The notes beneath the pieces were generated by a model that saw only the letters and a list, made by a program, of their open reading frames with translations, did not search any database and had not been told where the DNA came from. Below are positions 12,656 to 25,060 of a stretch of DNA of 64,000 bases, in pieces. The translations under genes were made by a program, and so were the position numbers. Location of the stretch: the NCBI GenBank assembly GCA_021613375.1, contig CM038719.1, positions 39,466,120 through 39,530,119 of the forward strand, in the 5' to 3' direction. The stretch's first letter is position 1, and each line of letters starts with the position of its first letter. Source of the stretch: Megaleporinus macrocephalus (lineage: Eukaryota; Chordata; Actinopteri; Characiformes; Anostomidae).

Positions 12656-13635
12656 TTTTGAAGCAGATTCCAGTATAAATACTTGTAATCACATTAAAAG
12701 TTACTGACTTAATAAGAAAAGTGTTACTCACATTGCTAATATATCTCTAGTCATGCATGGTGTTTCCTCTATATACATTATCTCTGCCTGTTCTCTATAT
12801 CTGTTCTATAAGTGTGCTACCTGTGAGCAAGTCAGGGAGCGTTCTGTTAAAGTATCTAATCGTGCCAATATGAATAGATAAAGGCTCCTGTGCTGAAACA
12901 GCAAGGGCCCCAAACTAAAACAGTCCACACCCAATTCTTGGGTTCAGAAACAGCTCTCTAAGCTTTATAGTTCTAACCGTTTCTATTGACTACTTTCTGT
13001 TATTGTTGGATTTTCTACTCAATCCAGTCTCAGCCAGCTCTACCCACTGGCTACGTCTTCCCTCTTAGCACATGCTCCGTCCAAGAGACTTCAAGAGCCA
13101 CCACAATTTTTTCAAACTGCTGGCAACATAATGTCATTACAGCCCAACGTGCTTAAAAACGAAAGCCCTGCCAATTCTGTTACGTTAGCTAACAGACACC
13201 TGCACTGGCCAGCATCACTCTGAGAGACCCCCAAATGATGGTTACTGAGATTTCTGAGTGAGGGTTTTTGGGAGTAGCTTAAAAGTATATAGTACTAACA
13301 TTAAGTAAAAAGGATTAAGAGAGGTAATGAGTTATTTGTAATAGATTGCATTGACTAAGCCCCGCCTCTACCCCTGCTGAGGCTTAAAACCCGTAGGGCT
13401 GTGGATCCTGCTGTGATCACCCTTCTTCGTGTCTGCGTGTGGGATGTTTTGGGGGGTTGAACTCACTTACAGTAACAGCTTCAACATCTTTATCCACCAC
13501 ACGGACATCAGACAAGTGTGTTTTGGCATGCCTGTCACACACACGCTTCTGAGCTGTCACTCAGCACAACCGGCTCTCGTGAAACACTCACACAGATCTG
13601 TCTGCAGGCTGAATGTGTCACGTCCGTATGTATAT

Positions 13636-13668
<33 letters not shown>

Positions 13669-13786
13669 TGACAGAAGCACTTAATGAGTGGAGACATGCA
13701 GAAGAACGACGCTGCATGAATAAAACACAGCGTGTTTACACACTTCACACACACACAGATACAGCTGCATATATTGGCCTCTCCTG

Positions 13787-13788
<2 letters not shown>
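12656..13788. other. ebf intron, mostly unique
   Basis: No coding exon was found. It includes a (GT)n at about 13639-13666. Frames at 13429-13671 and on the minus strand are chance. Confidence 0.5.

Positions 13789-13864
<76 letters not shown>
13789..13864. repeat. (TA)n microsatellite
   Basis: About 37 TA units inside an ebf intron. Confidence 0.95.
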
Positions 13865-13869
<5 letters not shown>

Positions 13870-14351
13870 TACAGATATTCATAATATATTAAACATATAG
13901 CACACATTATAATGACTATATTTAATACATATGGGACATACTTTAAGTCTTGATAAGGTATTAAAACAAATATTTGTGTTTGGGTGGGGAGGGGGGTTAA
14001 TATCTCCTCCGAGGGGCCATGTTTTCCTTCATCCGCCAGCTCTGTCTCTCACTGACAGGAAGAGAGAGATGAACAGATCAGTCTGCTCATGATGGAGGAG
14101 GAGAGAGAAGATGGAGAGAGACAGCAAGAAACCCCTCTCTCTCTCTCTCTATGTCTCTCTCTTTCTCCCGCTCTCTCTCTCTCTCGCCCTCTGTCTCTCC
14201 CCTGACACTTCTGTCTTTTCTCTTCCTCTCTTGTCGCTCATCCCCCTCTCCGCTCATCTGCTTTCCTCATTCGATCGAGAAAGAACACCTACGGAACCCC
14301 ATGAGGTCATGGGAAAAGGGCCTTGGCCTTCAGAAACACACCCCAGTCCTC

Positions 14352-14357
<6 letters not shown>
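13865..14357. other. ebf intron, with a CT-rich stretch
   Basis: Unique to pyrimidine-rich sequence. (CT)n stretches at 14130-14200 create Ser/Leu-rich frames that are not genes. Confidence 0.5.

Positions 14358-14426
<69 letters not shown>
14358..14426 (+). repeat. (CA)n microsatellite
   Basis: About 34 CA units. Confidence 0.95.
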
Positions 14427-14427
<1 letters not shown>

Positions 14428-14499
14428 CCACATATATGCTACTAATCTCACAGTGCAACTTTAAGGTACCTGATATTCATTAAAGCTGGCTGGACAGGG

Positions 14500-14810
14500 T
14501 GAAACTTTCACGCAACTTGCTGCAGCTCACAAGTTGCATGAAACATACTTGATAATTACACAGAGTACACCATTAACATTTCCATTGCTTTCCTAAAACC
14601 TGCTTTCCAAAGTTTCTAAGCTGGCGAAACTTTCATGCAACTTTCATGCAACTAGTAGTAGGTTGCAAATTGCATGAAATTTGAGTAAATAATCTTCGTG
14701 CCATGTAAGCATTAAGCAGTAAGTATATTCTCAGTAATTTGACTTTCTTAAAGTTGAGATGCTTGCAGCAGTTGCAGGGAAGTTGCATGAAACTTCAGTG
14801 CAATGGAAGT
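14500..14810. repeat. Interspersed repeat with inverted TTGCATGAAA motifs
   Basis: Carries several direct and inverted copies of 'aagttgcatgaaac' and its complement 'tttcatgcaact'. A related fragment lies at about 30905-30990. It looks like a foldback or MITE-type element; the ends are not defined. Confidence 0.4.
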
Positions 14811-15945
14811 AAAATTTAATTTTACCAATAAAACAAAAACTAAGAAAATCTTACGAGGTCAGGATGTTATTTAACAACACATATGTTGTATGTATACAAC
14901 CTCAGTGCTACATTAACCCCATGTAAACCAAACAGTGAGGCCTACAGTTGACCCTTACTGGGCATACGAAACATCATACTGTAGCATTTTCTTCAAACCA
15001 ATGTTTAATAAATGACCTCTACTATGTTATATGTCGTCTAACACATATGACCCAACAATAGATTTGATATCAGCTGAAGTTTCTTGTACACTTGCTGCTG
15101 AAATAAGACTCGAAGTTCGTTGTATCTATTTTTGCTTGCATTAGAAAGAGCAGGTCTCGTTTCATATATGCATGATACGTATCATATATCAGATCTTGGC
15201 GCACATGCATCGATTGCCAGCTCACGGCGTTGGGTTTCCAGGGCTGTAGAGTGACCAAGGCCGCGCTGGGATGATGGCGGGAGCGGTTAAGTGTGCACGT
15301 GGACGTGTGGACGTCCTCTCATGCTGTCACTCTGGAAGAATGGAGCGGATCGAATTGCTGCACACACCCATGAGCTTAGTCCCACTCAGCCCTGTCAACA
15401 TTCCGATGTGAACGTTCCCCCGAGCTCGGCTTAAAGGAATATTCCGGCGGAAAAATCGAATTTGCACAGTTAACAGCAAATGTAGTCGGTCAGCTGAGAC
15501 ACGCTCGGCGTCTGAAGTTTGGTCTTACATTGAGGCTAACGTGGCTAACAAGCAACGGACGATTACACGCCCAGGTGTTGAACTAATTGTAATGTTTAAT
15601 TAAAGACTTGTGTGTTATACAGTGTCTGAATTCCTTATAACAGTTCCGCACAGTGTAGTTCAATCCCAATCCCAATGACGCCCAACAACATGTCTTGATG
15701 ATATCTGAATCGGAAGTATTGACCCGAGTGCCGAGATACGGGTCCGCCGATGGGGTCCCGGGTTCGAGGATCGGCTCCAGGAGTGGACGGAGGGAAATGG
15801 CAGGAGGAAAAAAGTGTGTATGTGTGTCTTGGCACTCGTTTACTCCCTCTCGTCTCTGTGATGCACGGCCAGCAGGCAAGCGCTCCATCAGTGGCCTTCC
15901 TGCTGAGAAATCCGACAGGACGTGGGGCCGAGAGACAGAAAAAGA
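14811..15945. other. ebf intron, no recognisable feature
   Basis: Unique DNA. The overlapping frames on both strands around 15583-16132 extend into the GA microsatellite and have no domain. Confidence 0.45.
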
Positions 15946-15948
15946 GAG

Positions 15949-15986
<38 letters not shown>
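15946..15986 (+). repeat. (GA)n microsatellite
   Basis: About 20 GA units, at the outer edge of the inverted repeat described next. Confidence 0.95.
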
Positions 15987-15987
<1 letters not shown>

Positions 15988-15991
<4 letters not shown>

Positions 15992-16434
15992 AACAATGGA
16001 AAACACATGTGAGCATGATAAGTAGACAGGCAGCATTGACATCTGTCTCATTGTCCTCTTTACTAACCCTGATCGTATACTGCTGATGTTGTTTAAAAGA
16101 GAAGGAATTTTGAGCCATTTCTGGTGGTCCATAGGTCAAGATGGTCCCACCACAGACTGGAAACTGGACATATTGTAGTCAAAACAGCTGGGGTGTACTT
16201 ACATTTGAGGTTTTCAATGTTTTTGCCTGTTTTATGTTATTTAATCTGCAGAAGTGATGTTATTCTGTTGGCTGTAACATTAGAGTAAATGATTGGCTGG
16301 CATTGCTTTCATAGCAAGTCATTGTACCATAAAAACAGTAAATAACTGTAATTATACAGTAAATTACTGTATTTTCCACATAACAGCTATGTACACATAT
16401 TTTTGGAACTACGTAAAAAAATAAACAATTAATT

Positions 16435-16512
<78 letters not shown>

Positions 16513-16602
16513 ACCTATGGACCTATGGACCTATGGACCGTCCTGACCTATTTTGGAAATGCTGCCTGGCTACTTATCATGCTCACATGTGTTTTCCATT
16601 GT

Positions 16603-16606
<4 letters not shown>
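15988..16606. repeat. Inverted repeat (potential hairpin) with TA microsatellite
   Basis: The left arm (about 15988-16149) contains 'aacacatgtgagcatgataa' and 'ccataggtcaagatggtcc'. The right arm (about 16506-16606) carries the reverse complements of both, in reverse order ('gacctatggacc' x3, then 'ttatcatgctcacatgtgtt'). A (TA)n run at 16438-16509 abuts the right arm on the inside and another follows it at 16606-16680. Confidence 0.75.

Positions 16607-16680
<74 letters not shown>
16606..16680. repeat. (TA)n microsatellite
   Basis: About 37 TA units adjoining the inverted repeat. Confidence 0.95.
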
Positions 16681-16684
<4 letters not shown>

Positions 16685-17027
16685 ATATCTCAATTCCTAT
16701 TTCTTTGCATTATGCATTGAAATATCCTGCCAATTGTTAACAGTGCTGATGGTTTAGTATGACATAACGTCTAAAAACGTCTGAAAACGTCTGAAAACGT
16801 CTGAAAAGAAGTTCCCAATAATCTCAAAATATAGATATAGATTTTGCCACCAATATCAGAACCTGATATTTTACGTATTGGAGGTTCTCTGCATATAAAG
16901 AACCACAAATACCAGCTAGTTTTATTGGTTGCTCTAGGGAGCTAGTCCTCACTGCTCTACCACATGCACTCACAGTGTCGACTCTAAACCTCTAAACCTG
17001 CTGCCTCTCTTTCTTTCTGCGCTGTAG

Positions 17028-17213
17028 GTTACTCCCGTAACTCCAACAGTGTGTCCCCTCGCGGCTATGTGCCGAGCTCCACGCCTCAGCAGTCCAACTA
17101 CAACACCATCACCTCCACCATGAACGGATACGGTGCTGCAGGCATGACCAACCTGGGAGTACCCGGCTCCCCCAGCTTCCTCAACGGATCCACTGCCAAC
17201 TCCCCCTACGCAA
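17028..17213 (+). CDS. ebf: EBF/COE transcription factor, transactivation-domain exon
   Basis: A 186-bp exon between CTGTAG and AGTGAGT, phase 1 at both ends. It encodes the Ser/Thr/Pro-rich region: [39 protein letters not shown], then [40 protein letters not shown] is near-identical to EBF3, while [10 protein letters not shown] resembles EBF4. The last base is the first base of a codon completed in the next exon. Confidence 0.96.
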
Positions 17214-17264
17214 GTGAGTAGCAGTAGTTATACTTATATATAGCAAAACAACATGCTAGCGCTC

Positions 17265-19100
17265 TCTCACAGGTGTACCTGTAGTCTACGTGTACAGGTG
17301 TGTCTGGAGAGGTGCCTGTACAGGTGTGTACTATAACTGTACTGTGCAGGTGATCTGCTTGTGCATATGTGCATAGTCTACCTGGAAGGTGCATATGGCT
17401 GTAGTCTACAGGTGTGGCCACAATGCACATAGTCTACCTGTACAGGTGCAGCTGTAGGCTACCTGTACAAGACTATCCACAGTCTGCCTGTACAAGTGTG
17501 GGTGTAGTCTACTTGTACCAGCAAAGATCTCGACTACCAGCTGTAACTGTAGCTTACTTGTATGGGCGTGGCCATCTCTATAACAGACATGGCTCTAGTC
17601 TCTGCCCCTGTAGCCCACCTGTGTAGGTATGGTCATAATCTACCTAGGCAGGTGAATCTGTAGAGGAGATGTTTGACCGCAGTCTATTTGTATATTCATG
17701 GTCGTAGTCTACCTGTACAGGTGTGCCTGTAGTCTACATGTTCAGGTCCAGCTCTTATCTACCTGTACACACACCCCATAGTCTACTTGTATAGGTGTGG
17801 ACATGATCTACCTGTACAGGTGCCCTTGTATGGCTGTAGTCTATTTGTATAGACATGGTTCTAGTCTACCTGTAGAGGTGTGCCTGTAGTCTATAGGTCA
17901 CAGGTGTGACTCAAATCTACCTGTACAGGTACTCCTGTATTCTATGTACCTATGCAGGTACATCTGTAGACTAAATCTATAGGTCTGGTAGTAGTCTATT
18001 TGTATAGACGTAGCTGTAGTTTACCTGTACAGGTGTGCCTGTAGTCTGTGTGTATATGTGTGGCCATAATCTACATATGCAGGTGAATCTGTAGAGTTAA
18101 CGTATGGGTCTGGCTGTAGTCTATTTGTATAGACGTGGCTGTAGTCTACCTGTACAGGTGTGCCTGTAGTCTACTTGTACAGGTTTGACTGTAATCTACC
18201 TGTACAGGTACCCCTGTATTCTATCTGTACAGGTGTGGCCACAATCAATCAATGTACCTATGCAGGTATATCTGTAGACTAAATGTATAGGTCTGGTTGT
18301 AGTCTACCTGTACAGGTGTGCCTGTAGTCTATGTGTATATACCTCTGCAGGTGAATCTGTGGAGTTAATGTATGGATCTGGCTGTAGTCTATTTGTATAG
18401 GGGTGGGTCTAGTCTAGTAGATCAGATGTGACTCTGATCTACCTCTACAGGTGCCCCTGTATTCTGCCTCTATGGGTGTGGCCACAATCTACCTAGGCAG
18501 GTGAATGTAGAGTAAATGTATGGATCTGGCTGTAGTCTATTTGTATAGGCATGGCTCTAGTCTACCTGTACAGGTGTGCATGTTGTCTATAGGTACAGAT
18601 CAGACTCTAATCTACCTGTACAGGTGCCCCAGTATTCTGCCTGTATATGTTTGGCCATATTCTCCCTATGCAGGTGAATCTGTATAGTAAATGTATGGGG
18701 CTGACATGGCACTAGTCTACCTGTAGAGGTGTGCCTGTAGTGTATAGGTCACAGGTGTGACTCTAATCTACCTGTACAGGTGCCCCAGTATTCTGCCTGT
18801 ATAGGTTTGGCCATATTCTCCCTATGCAGGTGAATCTGTATAGTAAATGTATGGGGCTGGCTGTAATCTATTTGTATAGACGTGGCGCTAGTCTACCTGG
18901 TGTGCCTGTAGTGTATAGGTCACAGGTGTGACTCAAATCTACCTGTACAGGCATGGCTACAATCAATCAATGTAACTATGCAGGTACATCTGTAGACTAA
19001 ATGTAAAGGTCTGGCTGTAGTCTATGTGTATATACCTATACAGGTGAATCTGTGTAGTTAATGTACAGGTGCAGCTGTAATCTACCTGTACGGTTTTAGC
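17265..19100 (+). repeat. Intronic minisatellite, diverged ~25-30-bp unit
   Basis: Roughly 1.8 kb of 'gtagtctacctgtacaggtg' type units, many containing the palindrome CCTGTACAGG. It starts about 50 bp after the ebf 5' splice site at 17213. Copies are diverged, with some higher-order structure ('caatcaatcaatgtacctat' blocks near 18240 and 18960). Confidence 0.9.
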
Positions 19101-21160
19101 CGTATCTGAAAACCTAAAGATCTGAATGGATCAGCAACAGGATTCCGGGCTGTTCTTGTAGCTGCCCCATGCCAAGTACAGAGCAGGTTACGGATGGTTC
19201 CATATCTAAATGTGTCTATTAGCTGTGTCAGCGTAGCCCCTTCAGCTGGGAAGGAAAGTAAGAGTCGCTCTTGGCTTTGTTTGTCTGTTGAGTCTCGCCG
19301 GCTGTGATCACTGTCGGTTCACAACTCATCTTTCTGAATCATCTTCATCCTCACTAACACATTAACATCCTTGTCATGCTGTCCCGCCGTGCTCTGACTG
19401 GCCAGTTTTCTAGATGCAGCTTAAACTCTTTGGTTGACCTGCAGCTGCCATCGCCGATTATCCTTTCACGGCTCTTTACGGTTTAAGGGCGGGCTTCATC
19501 CGAGCCAGTAAAATAATAATAATGGCAGAAGAATAACGTCTGAGGTCGCAAAGCGCCGAGAACTGGTCTCACGTGCGCTCTTGGGTCTTTCAGCTGCGCT
19601 CGACCCGCTAGAACTCGCCCCACATATTCAGTATTCGTGTTTCATTTGATTGGCATGTGTTTGGCAGTCCGGACACTGAGCGAAGCCGTTCTGTGACAGG
19701 TTTTCATTTCGTTCACTTTAACAAATGGGAAGGCGCTCGGCTCGGGCCGGGGAAACGGATTTAGCATCTCAAGGTGGAATGTTCATTGAGGAGCGCCGGG
19801 CGCGTTTCCTTCTTTTTTTTTTTTTTTTTTCTCTTTGTGTTTCGGTGTGAAGCGGCGCGTTTGAATTCCTTCGCCGAGAACGCGGGCTTAAGCCAAGTCA
19901 AGGTAGTTTTTCATTCTCCCTCTGTGCTGGCGCAAAAGCGTACACGAGACTGTGGATGGTTTTTCAGCACTACTTCTTTTTTAAACCCTACTTCTCTTAC
20001 AATCCTTACAGTGGAATAACACTGTCCATCCAGAGTTTGGGGATACCTCACGGTCACTTTTCAAGTCACCTCTGTGCTTATCCTTGGGGTCTATTTAGTT
20101 TTAACACTCAACTTTATGTTCATCTTAATGTCTTTACTTAGTATTAACATCAGTAACTTCATAATATCTCAAGTTTTCCATTGTTGTCTATGTAGCTACT
20201 AAGTAATAAGCCCTAGTATGGACTAAGTCTGGGACTGGATGGGGTCAAATGTCTGCTCTTGAGGACACACGGGCTTAAAACTCAGGCTCTTGGATCTGGA
20301 CCTTCAGTTTAGAATTGTTTTGGGAGCTTCAACCATCTTACAGTGTTAATTACAGCGTTGGAGATGATCTGGGTGCCCCCAAGCGTTTGATGGACAGTGT
20401 TGAAAAGAACAAGGTGTCTAAAAGGGTTCTTGGAGTGGTGCATTAGAAGAACGAAGAGTGATTCTTTGGAAGTTGAGCACTTATATCTTTGTACGAGGAC
20501 TCATAACATTGAGTTGCTCCCAACATTTTCCACCCCTGCTTCCAATGGATGCTTCCTTAGACCATCTCCTGGTCCTAGAGGCCTGGTGTCCAGCACAGTT
20601 TGGTAACTGACCTACTGGCAATTGACAGACGCGTTGAATCAGCTGTGCTGGACGCCGGCCATCCAGGACCAGAGTTGAAGACCCCTGCTTTAGACGAGTA
20701 TCTTCACCTAGTGTTAAGGTTGATACCAGTTGAAGCTTGTTGAACTGGATATCCAAGCCAAGAACCATTTGAGAGCCTTCGTTTGTACGAGTATACCATG
20801 GCACCATGGTAACCGAATGCTGAGTCTAGCATTGCATTCCTGGTTTTGCTGTGTACGAAGGGTCTAAGTTATGGATCAACTTTGCCATTCAGGTAGCATA
20901 TTCTCGCATCCCCATTCTACCTCCTCCTACCCATAATCCCTCTGGCCTCCATCTAAGCCCTAATAACCAGCATGGCTGCCCTCACAACCACCTCGCTCAC
21001 TTGCCTGAGAGTGTGTGTGCGCATGTATGTATGTATGTGTGTGCGTGTGTGCATATACCCCCCCAAACAAACCCCCCACCCTCCAGGAGCTTCACCCCCC
21101 CCACCCTTTCCGTCCGTTCCGTCTGTTTTTCGTCTATCATTCCCTCTATCCCTCTCTCAG
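19101..21160. other. ebf intron; candidate regulatory sequence
   Basis: 19150-19800 is unique, balanced in composition and free of the window's repeats, so it is a candidate conserved non-coding element. An exon encoding the family's usual IVPSSPT-like segment was searched for here and not found. The remainder (19800-21130) shows nothing notable apart from a poly-T run and a (TG)n near 21010-21050. Confidence 0.3.
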
Positions 21161-21292
21161 CTGGCTCTTCCTCATTCTCTCCTCTTCATATGATCTCCGC
21201 AGTCAAACAGAAGAGCGCCTTCGCCCCCGTGGTCCGGCCACAGACCTCCCCGCCCCCCACCTGCACCAGCACCAATGGGAGCAGCCTACAGG
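21161..21292 (+). CDS. ebf: EBF/COE transcription factor, penultimate coding exon (short form)
   Basis: A 132-bp exon after a long pyrimidine tract ending CTCTCTCAG and before GGTGAGC, phase 1 at both ends. It encodes [19 protein letters not shown], then [20 protein letters not shown] and SSLQ. The C-terminal half matches EBF1 ([15 protein letters not shown]), and MISAVKQ matches EBF4. The usual Ser/Pro segment between NSPYA and the FSP motif (about 20 residues in other EBFs) is absent if this acceptor is used. The phase with the preceding exon is nevertheless correct, giving a Thr codon at the junction. Confidence 0.92.
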
Positions 21293-21519
21293 GTGAGCAC
21301 CCCGCCCCTCTCCTGCTACTCAGCCAATCGGGAAAACAAAAAAAAAAAAAAAGGAAAGAAAAGAAAAATGCTCGTTAAGTCGTTATGTCGGAAAACACAA
21401 CATGAAACAATCCAACCAAACCAAGCGCAGGAATGTTCAAGGTCAAAGTTGATCCATAACTATGAGGTCTGATTGTTTACCCAACCACTCCCCCCCACCC
21501 CTCCACCCCACTTTGGCAG

Positions 21520-21662
21520 GGCTGGACCACTTTAAAAACTCTCACCCAGTTGGTTCTTCGTTCCGATCAAAACTGGCCAACCTGTTAAAGCAGGCCACAA
21601 AGTACGGCTTTCCAAATTACTCACAGGTCAGGCGTTTCTCACAGTCCGCTGTACCGAGCTGA
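21520..21662 (+). CDS. Candidate alternative last exon of the ebf gene
   Basis: After the C-rich acceptor tract ending TTTGGCAG, the frame that would follow from the exon ending at 21292 stays open for 47 codons to a TGA at 21660-21662. It reads GLDHFKNSHPVGSSFRSKLA and onward. Such an isoform would replace the VPPM tail. I recognise no domain, and an internal CAG/GTCAGG at about 21626 could instead be a donor of incompatible phase. This is inference from phase and splice consensus only. Confidence 0.2.
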
Positions 21663-22009
21663 AGACTGTCGTGAGTCCCACGTCCATCACCTGACCCTGG
21701 AGACTAACTCCCATACGGTCAAACACTCAGCTCAGCCTCCTTTCAGTTACTGATCGGTAGAGCCGTGCTCAGCGGCCATCGCTAGACTAGCGCTTCCCTG
21801 AAACTCATATAATATAATTTGTTGGTTTTGTTTCGACCTGGACGTCTCCGCAGGCCTATTCAGCTCCTTTACTCACTCATCAGCTCCAACGGGGGACAGC
21901 TTCATTGTAAATAGTTGCAGCTGCCTTTGTCAAGGGACCAAGACGGTAACAAACTAGGGGGCCCTATTAGCAGAAATTGAATATATTATACAAAACTATG
22001 GGTAACACT

Positions 22010-23710
22010 TCCTATGAATCCTGTATTCACAAAGAGGTGTTATTATATAGCATATATAACACCTTACAGTACCTGACATAGATTTATGTAATGTTTTTAA
22101 GTAGTTATAATAACAATAGCATAATACTTCATAAAGCATGACCTCATAATATCTGGCTATAGAAACCATGTAGACACTAATGTTGTAATGAATTATAACA
22201 CCTTATAACACCATGTTCACATAAGGTTCATATCATGTTTTGGAAAATGTCATACATGTAGTTTTATTAAGTTTCAAATAACCCTAAATTCTAATGCCTG
22301 GCAATTATAAGAGGAATTATTATATAGCGTACATAACACCTTATAGCACCTGATATAAGTTTATATAATGTCTCTTAAGTAGTTATAATAACAATAGCAT
22401 AATACTTTTGTATTAGCATGACCTCATAATATCTGGCCATAGGAACCATGTAGACACTAATGTTGTAATGAATTATAACACCTTATAAGACCATGTTCAC
22501 ATGATGTTCATATTATGTTTTGGAAAATAATATACATATAGTTTTATTAAGTTTCAAATAACCATAAATGCTAACCCATGGCATTTATAAGAAATGGTAT
22601 AAATTATAGAAAACTATGGTTAACACTTCCTATGAATCCTGTATTCACAAAGAGCTGTTATATAGCATACATAACACCTTACAGTACCTGATATCTCTTA
22701 AGTAGTTATAATAACAATAGAATAATACTTCATAAAGCATGATCTCATAATATCTGGCCATAGGAACCATGTAGACACTAATGTTGTAATGCATTATGAC
22801 ACCTTATACCACTATGTACACATAAGGTCCATATCATGTTTTGGAAAATGTCATACATGTAGTTTTATTAAGTTTAAAATAACCATAAATGCTAATGCCT
22901 GGCAATTATAAGATGAATTATTATATAGCATACATAACACCTTACAGTACTTGATATAAGTTTATATAATGTCTCTTAAGTAGTTATAATAACAATAGCA
23001 TAAGACTTCATAAAGCATGACCTCATAATATCTGGTTATAGGAACCATGTAGACACTAATGTTGTAATGAATTATAACACCTTATAACACCATGTTCACA
23101 GAGGTTCATATCATGTTTTGGAAAATGTCATACATGTAGTTTTATTAAGTTTCAAATAACCATAAATGCTAATGCCTGGCAATTATAAGATGAATTATTA
23201 TATAGCATACATAACACCTTACAGTACCTGATAAACGTTTATATAATGTCTCTTAAGTAGTTATAATAACATACATAACACTTCCTAAAGCATGACCTCA
23301 TAATATCTGGCTATAGGAACCATGTAGACACTAATGTTGTAATGAATTATAATACCTTATAACACTATGTTCACATGAGGTTCATATCATGTTTTGGAAA
23401 ATAATATACACATAGTTTTATTAAGTTTCAAATAACCATAAATGCATCTTACAGTACCTGACATAAGTTTATATAATGTCTCTTAAGTAGTTATAATACT
23501 TCATAAAGCATGACCTCATAATATCTTCCCATATAGAAACCATGTAAACACTAATGTTGTAATACATTATAACACCATCTACACATTAGGTTCAAATCAT
23601 GTTTTGGAAACTGTCATACATGTAATTGTATTAATTTAATAACCATAAGCAAGTAACCATAAATGCTAACGCCTGGCAATTATAAGTCATCATATACTCC
23701 ATATTACCAT
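22010..23710 (+). repeat. Tandem array of ~280-bp AT-rich unit, about six copies
   Basis: Landmarks recur in fixed order: 'tatagcatacataacacctt', 'tctcttaagtagttataata', 'catgacctcataatatctgg', 'ggaaccatgtagacactaat' and 'tcatgttttggaaaatgtca'. 'atatctggc' recurs near 22150, 22430, 22751, 23028 and 23305, a period of ~276-320 bp. It lies in the last ebf intron and has no coding capacity. Confidence 0.92.
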
Positions 23711-24344
23711 GTATAAAAGCATTATGAATACAGGATGCATAAGAAGTGGAACCAGACTATGTTTTTATTAGTCTGTAACCAGTTGTGACTACAAGTGAGC
23801 CTGTTGTATCTATACACTGGCAAATCGTCTTCCAACAGAGGGCGCCATGTTGCGCCGTTAGTAGCCTAAAACATTGAGGCGGCAGCTTGAACTTGGTGGC
23901 ACTACTAAAGGCACCTAAGAAACAAAAGCCCAAAGCCACCATAGGTTTTGCTACACGCTTGGAAAGGGAGGAGTGTTCAGTTGGTTGCAATCTGCAACCT
24001 CGCCACTAGATGCCACTTAACCTTATACACTGTGCCTTTAAATATAATCAATAATGAAAGAAATAAACAAACAAATAAATAAGGGTAATCTTTATTTATA
24101 CTGGAATTTCTATGTTAGTTACAATGTGTCAAAGTACTCAAGCTGGCAACAGTGTTGTAAAATAAATAAAAAAAATTAATTAAAAAAAAAGATCAAATCA
24201 ATATAATAGCAGTAATAAAGACTGAAAATGCACTAAAAAAATTATATCCATGTAATTGAAACCGTATTTGGAGTTGTGGATGTTGTTTCTGTTTATGCTA
24301 CGTCTATCTGTTTCTCCATACTTACCTCCCTCTCTCTTTCACAG
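23711..24344. other. Last ebf intron, 3' part
   Basis: Unique AT-rich sequence with no exon seen apart from the final splice site (CTCTTTCACAG at 24334-24344). Confidence 0.6.
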
Positions 24345-24376
24345 CCATGGCCGGCCTCATCGTCCCACCCATGTGA
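24345..24376 (+). CDS. ebf: EBF/COE transcription factor, last coding exon
   Basis: Begins CC ATG GCC after TTTCACAG. Together with the last base of the preceding exon it encodes AMAGLIVPPM and a TGA stop at 24374-24376. The VPPM end is the conserved C-terminus of EBF1, EBF2 and EBF3. Human EBF4 has a different tail, but fish ebf4 is expected to keep this one. Confidence 0.95.
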
Positions 24377-25060
24377 GGAGGCGGCGAGAGCCCGTCGTCC
24401 CGGAGCTTCCCTGAGCCCGAAACAAACTCACCGGCTCTGGAAACTCAGCTGACGGTCACTTTGCAAATATCATCATCATCATCATCATCAATCTTTAACA
24501 TCCTGCGGAGGAGCTTCCCCAGAAGAGCTGAGTCTGGATAAGCAGAACAGAGTGAATAAAAAAAATAATAATAATGAAAAAGAGAAAAAGAAGATGTTAT
24601 ATCCCACCGTTTTATATTTATGTCGACTTCGTCCTTCGGAACTCTGGAGGGGGACCTTTTGCGGAGGTGGACGGCCAGATCATCCCAGCATGAACTCACA
24701 AACAGAGGTTCGGAAATGTACAGGGGCTTCCGGCTGCGGCCCACCGCTTGGCTTCGGAGCTCCGTTTGCATGGGGGGTGTCTACGGATGGGCTTTGTTTT
24801 TTTGTTTTTTGTTCGTTTCCCGTTTCTTCTCATGTGTGACCCTGGGACGGCTTCTGGTGGCGGACCGGGCCGAGCTGGTGGAGGGGACTGGTGTAAGTCG
24901 GGGGTGCTCTGATGTTATTCCTTATGACGTCACTACACGCTACGACTAAGTGTAATGTTTCTTGTGTTGGTTTTTCTTACCTACGTGTACCGCGACTTTG
25001 TTTCCGGCCCGGTGATCAGAGCAAATATGTAACCAGAAGCCGTCCGTGAGAGAGGAGAGA

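Noticed and set aside
19101..21130. Extra ebf exon for the IVPSSPT segment
   Set aside because: Searched by eye for a phase 1/1 exon with this motif; none found. Splice-like sites near 19158 and 20893 give unrelated or stopped peptides.
20851..21378. A single 175-codon + open frame as a gene of its own
   Set aside because: Only the part from 21161 to 21292 is the ebf exon; the rest is intron read in the same frame.
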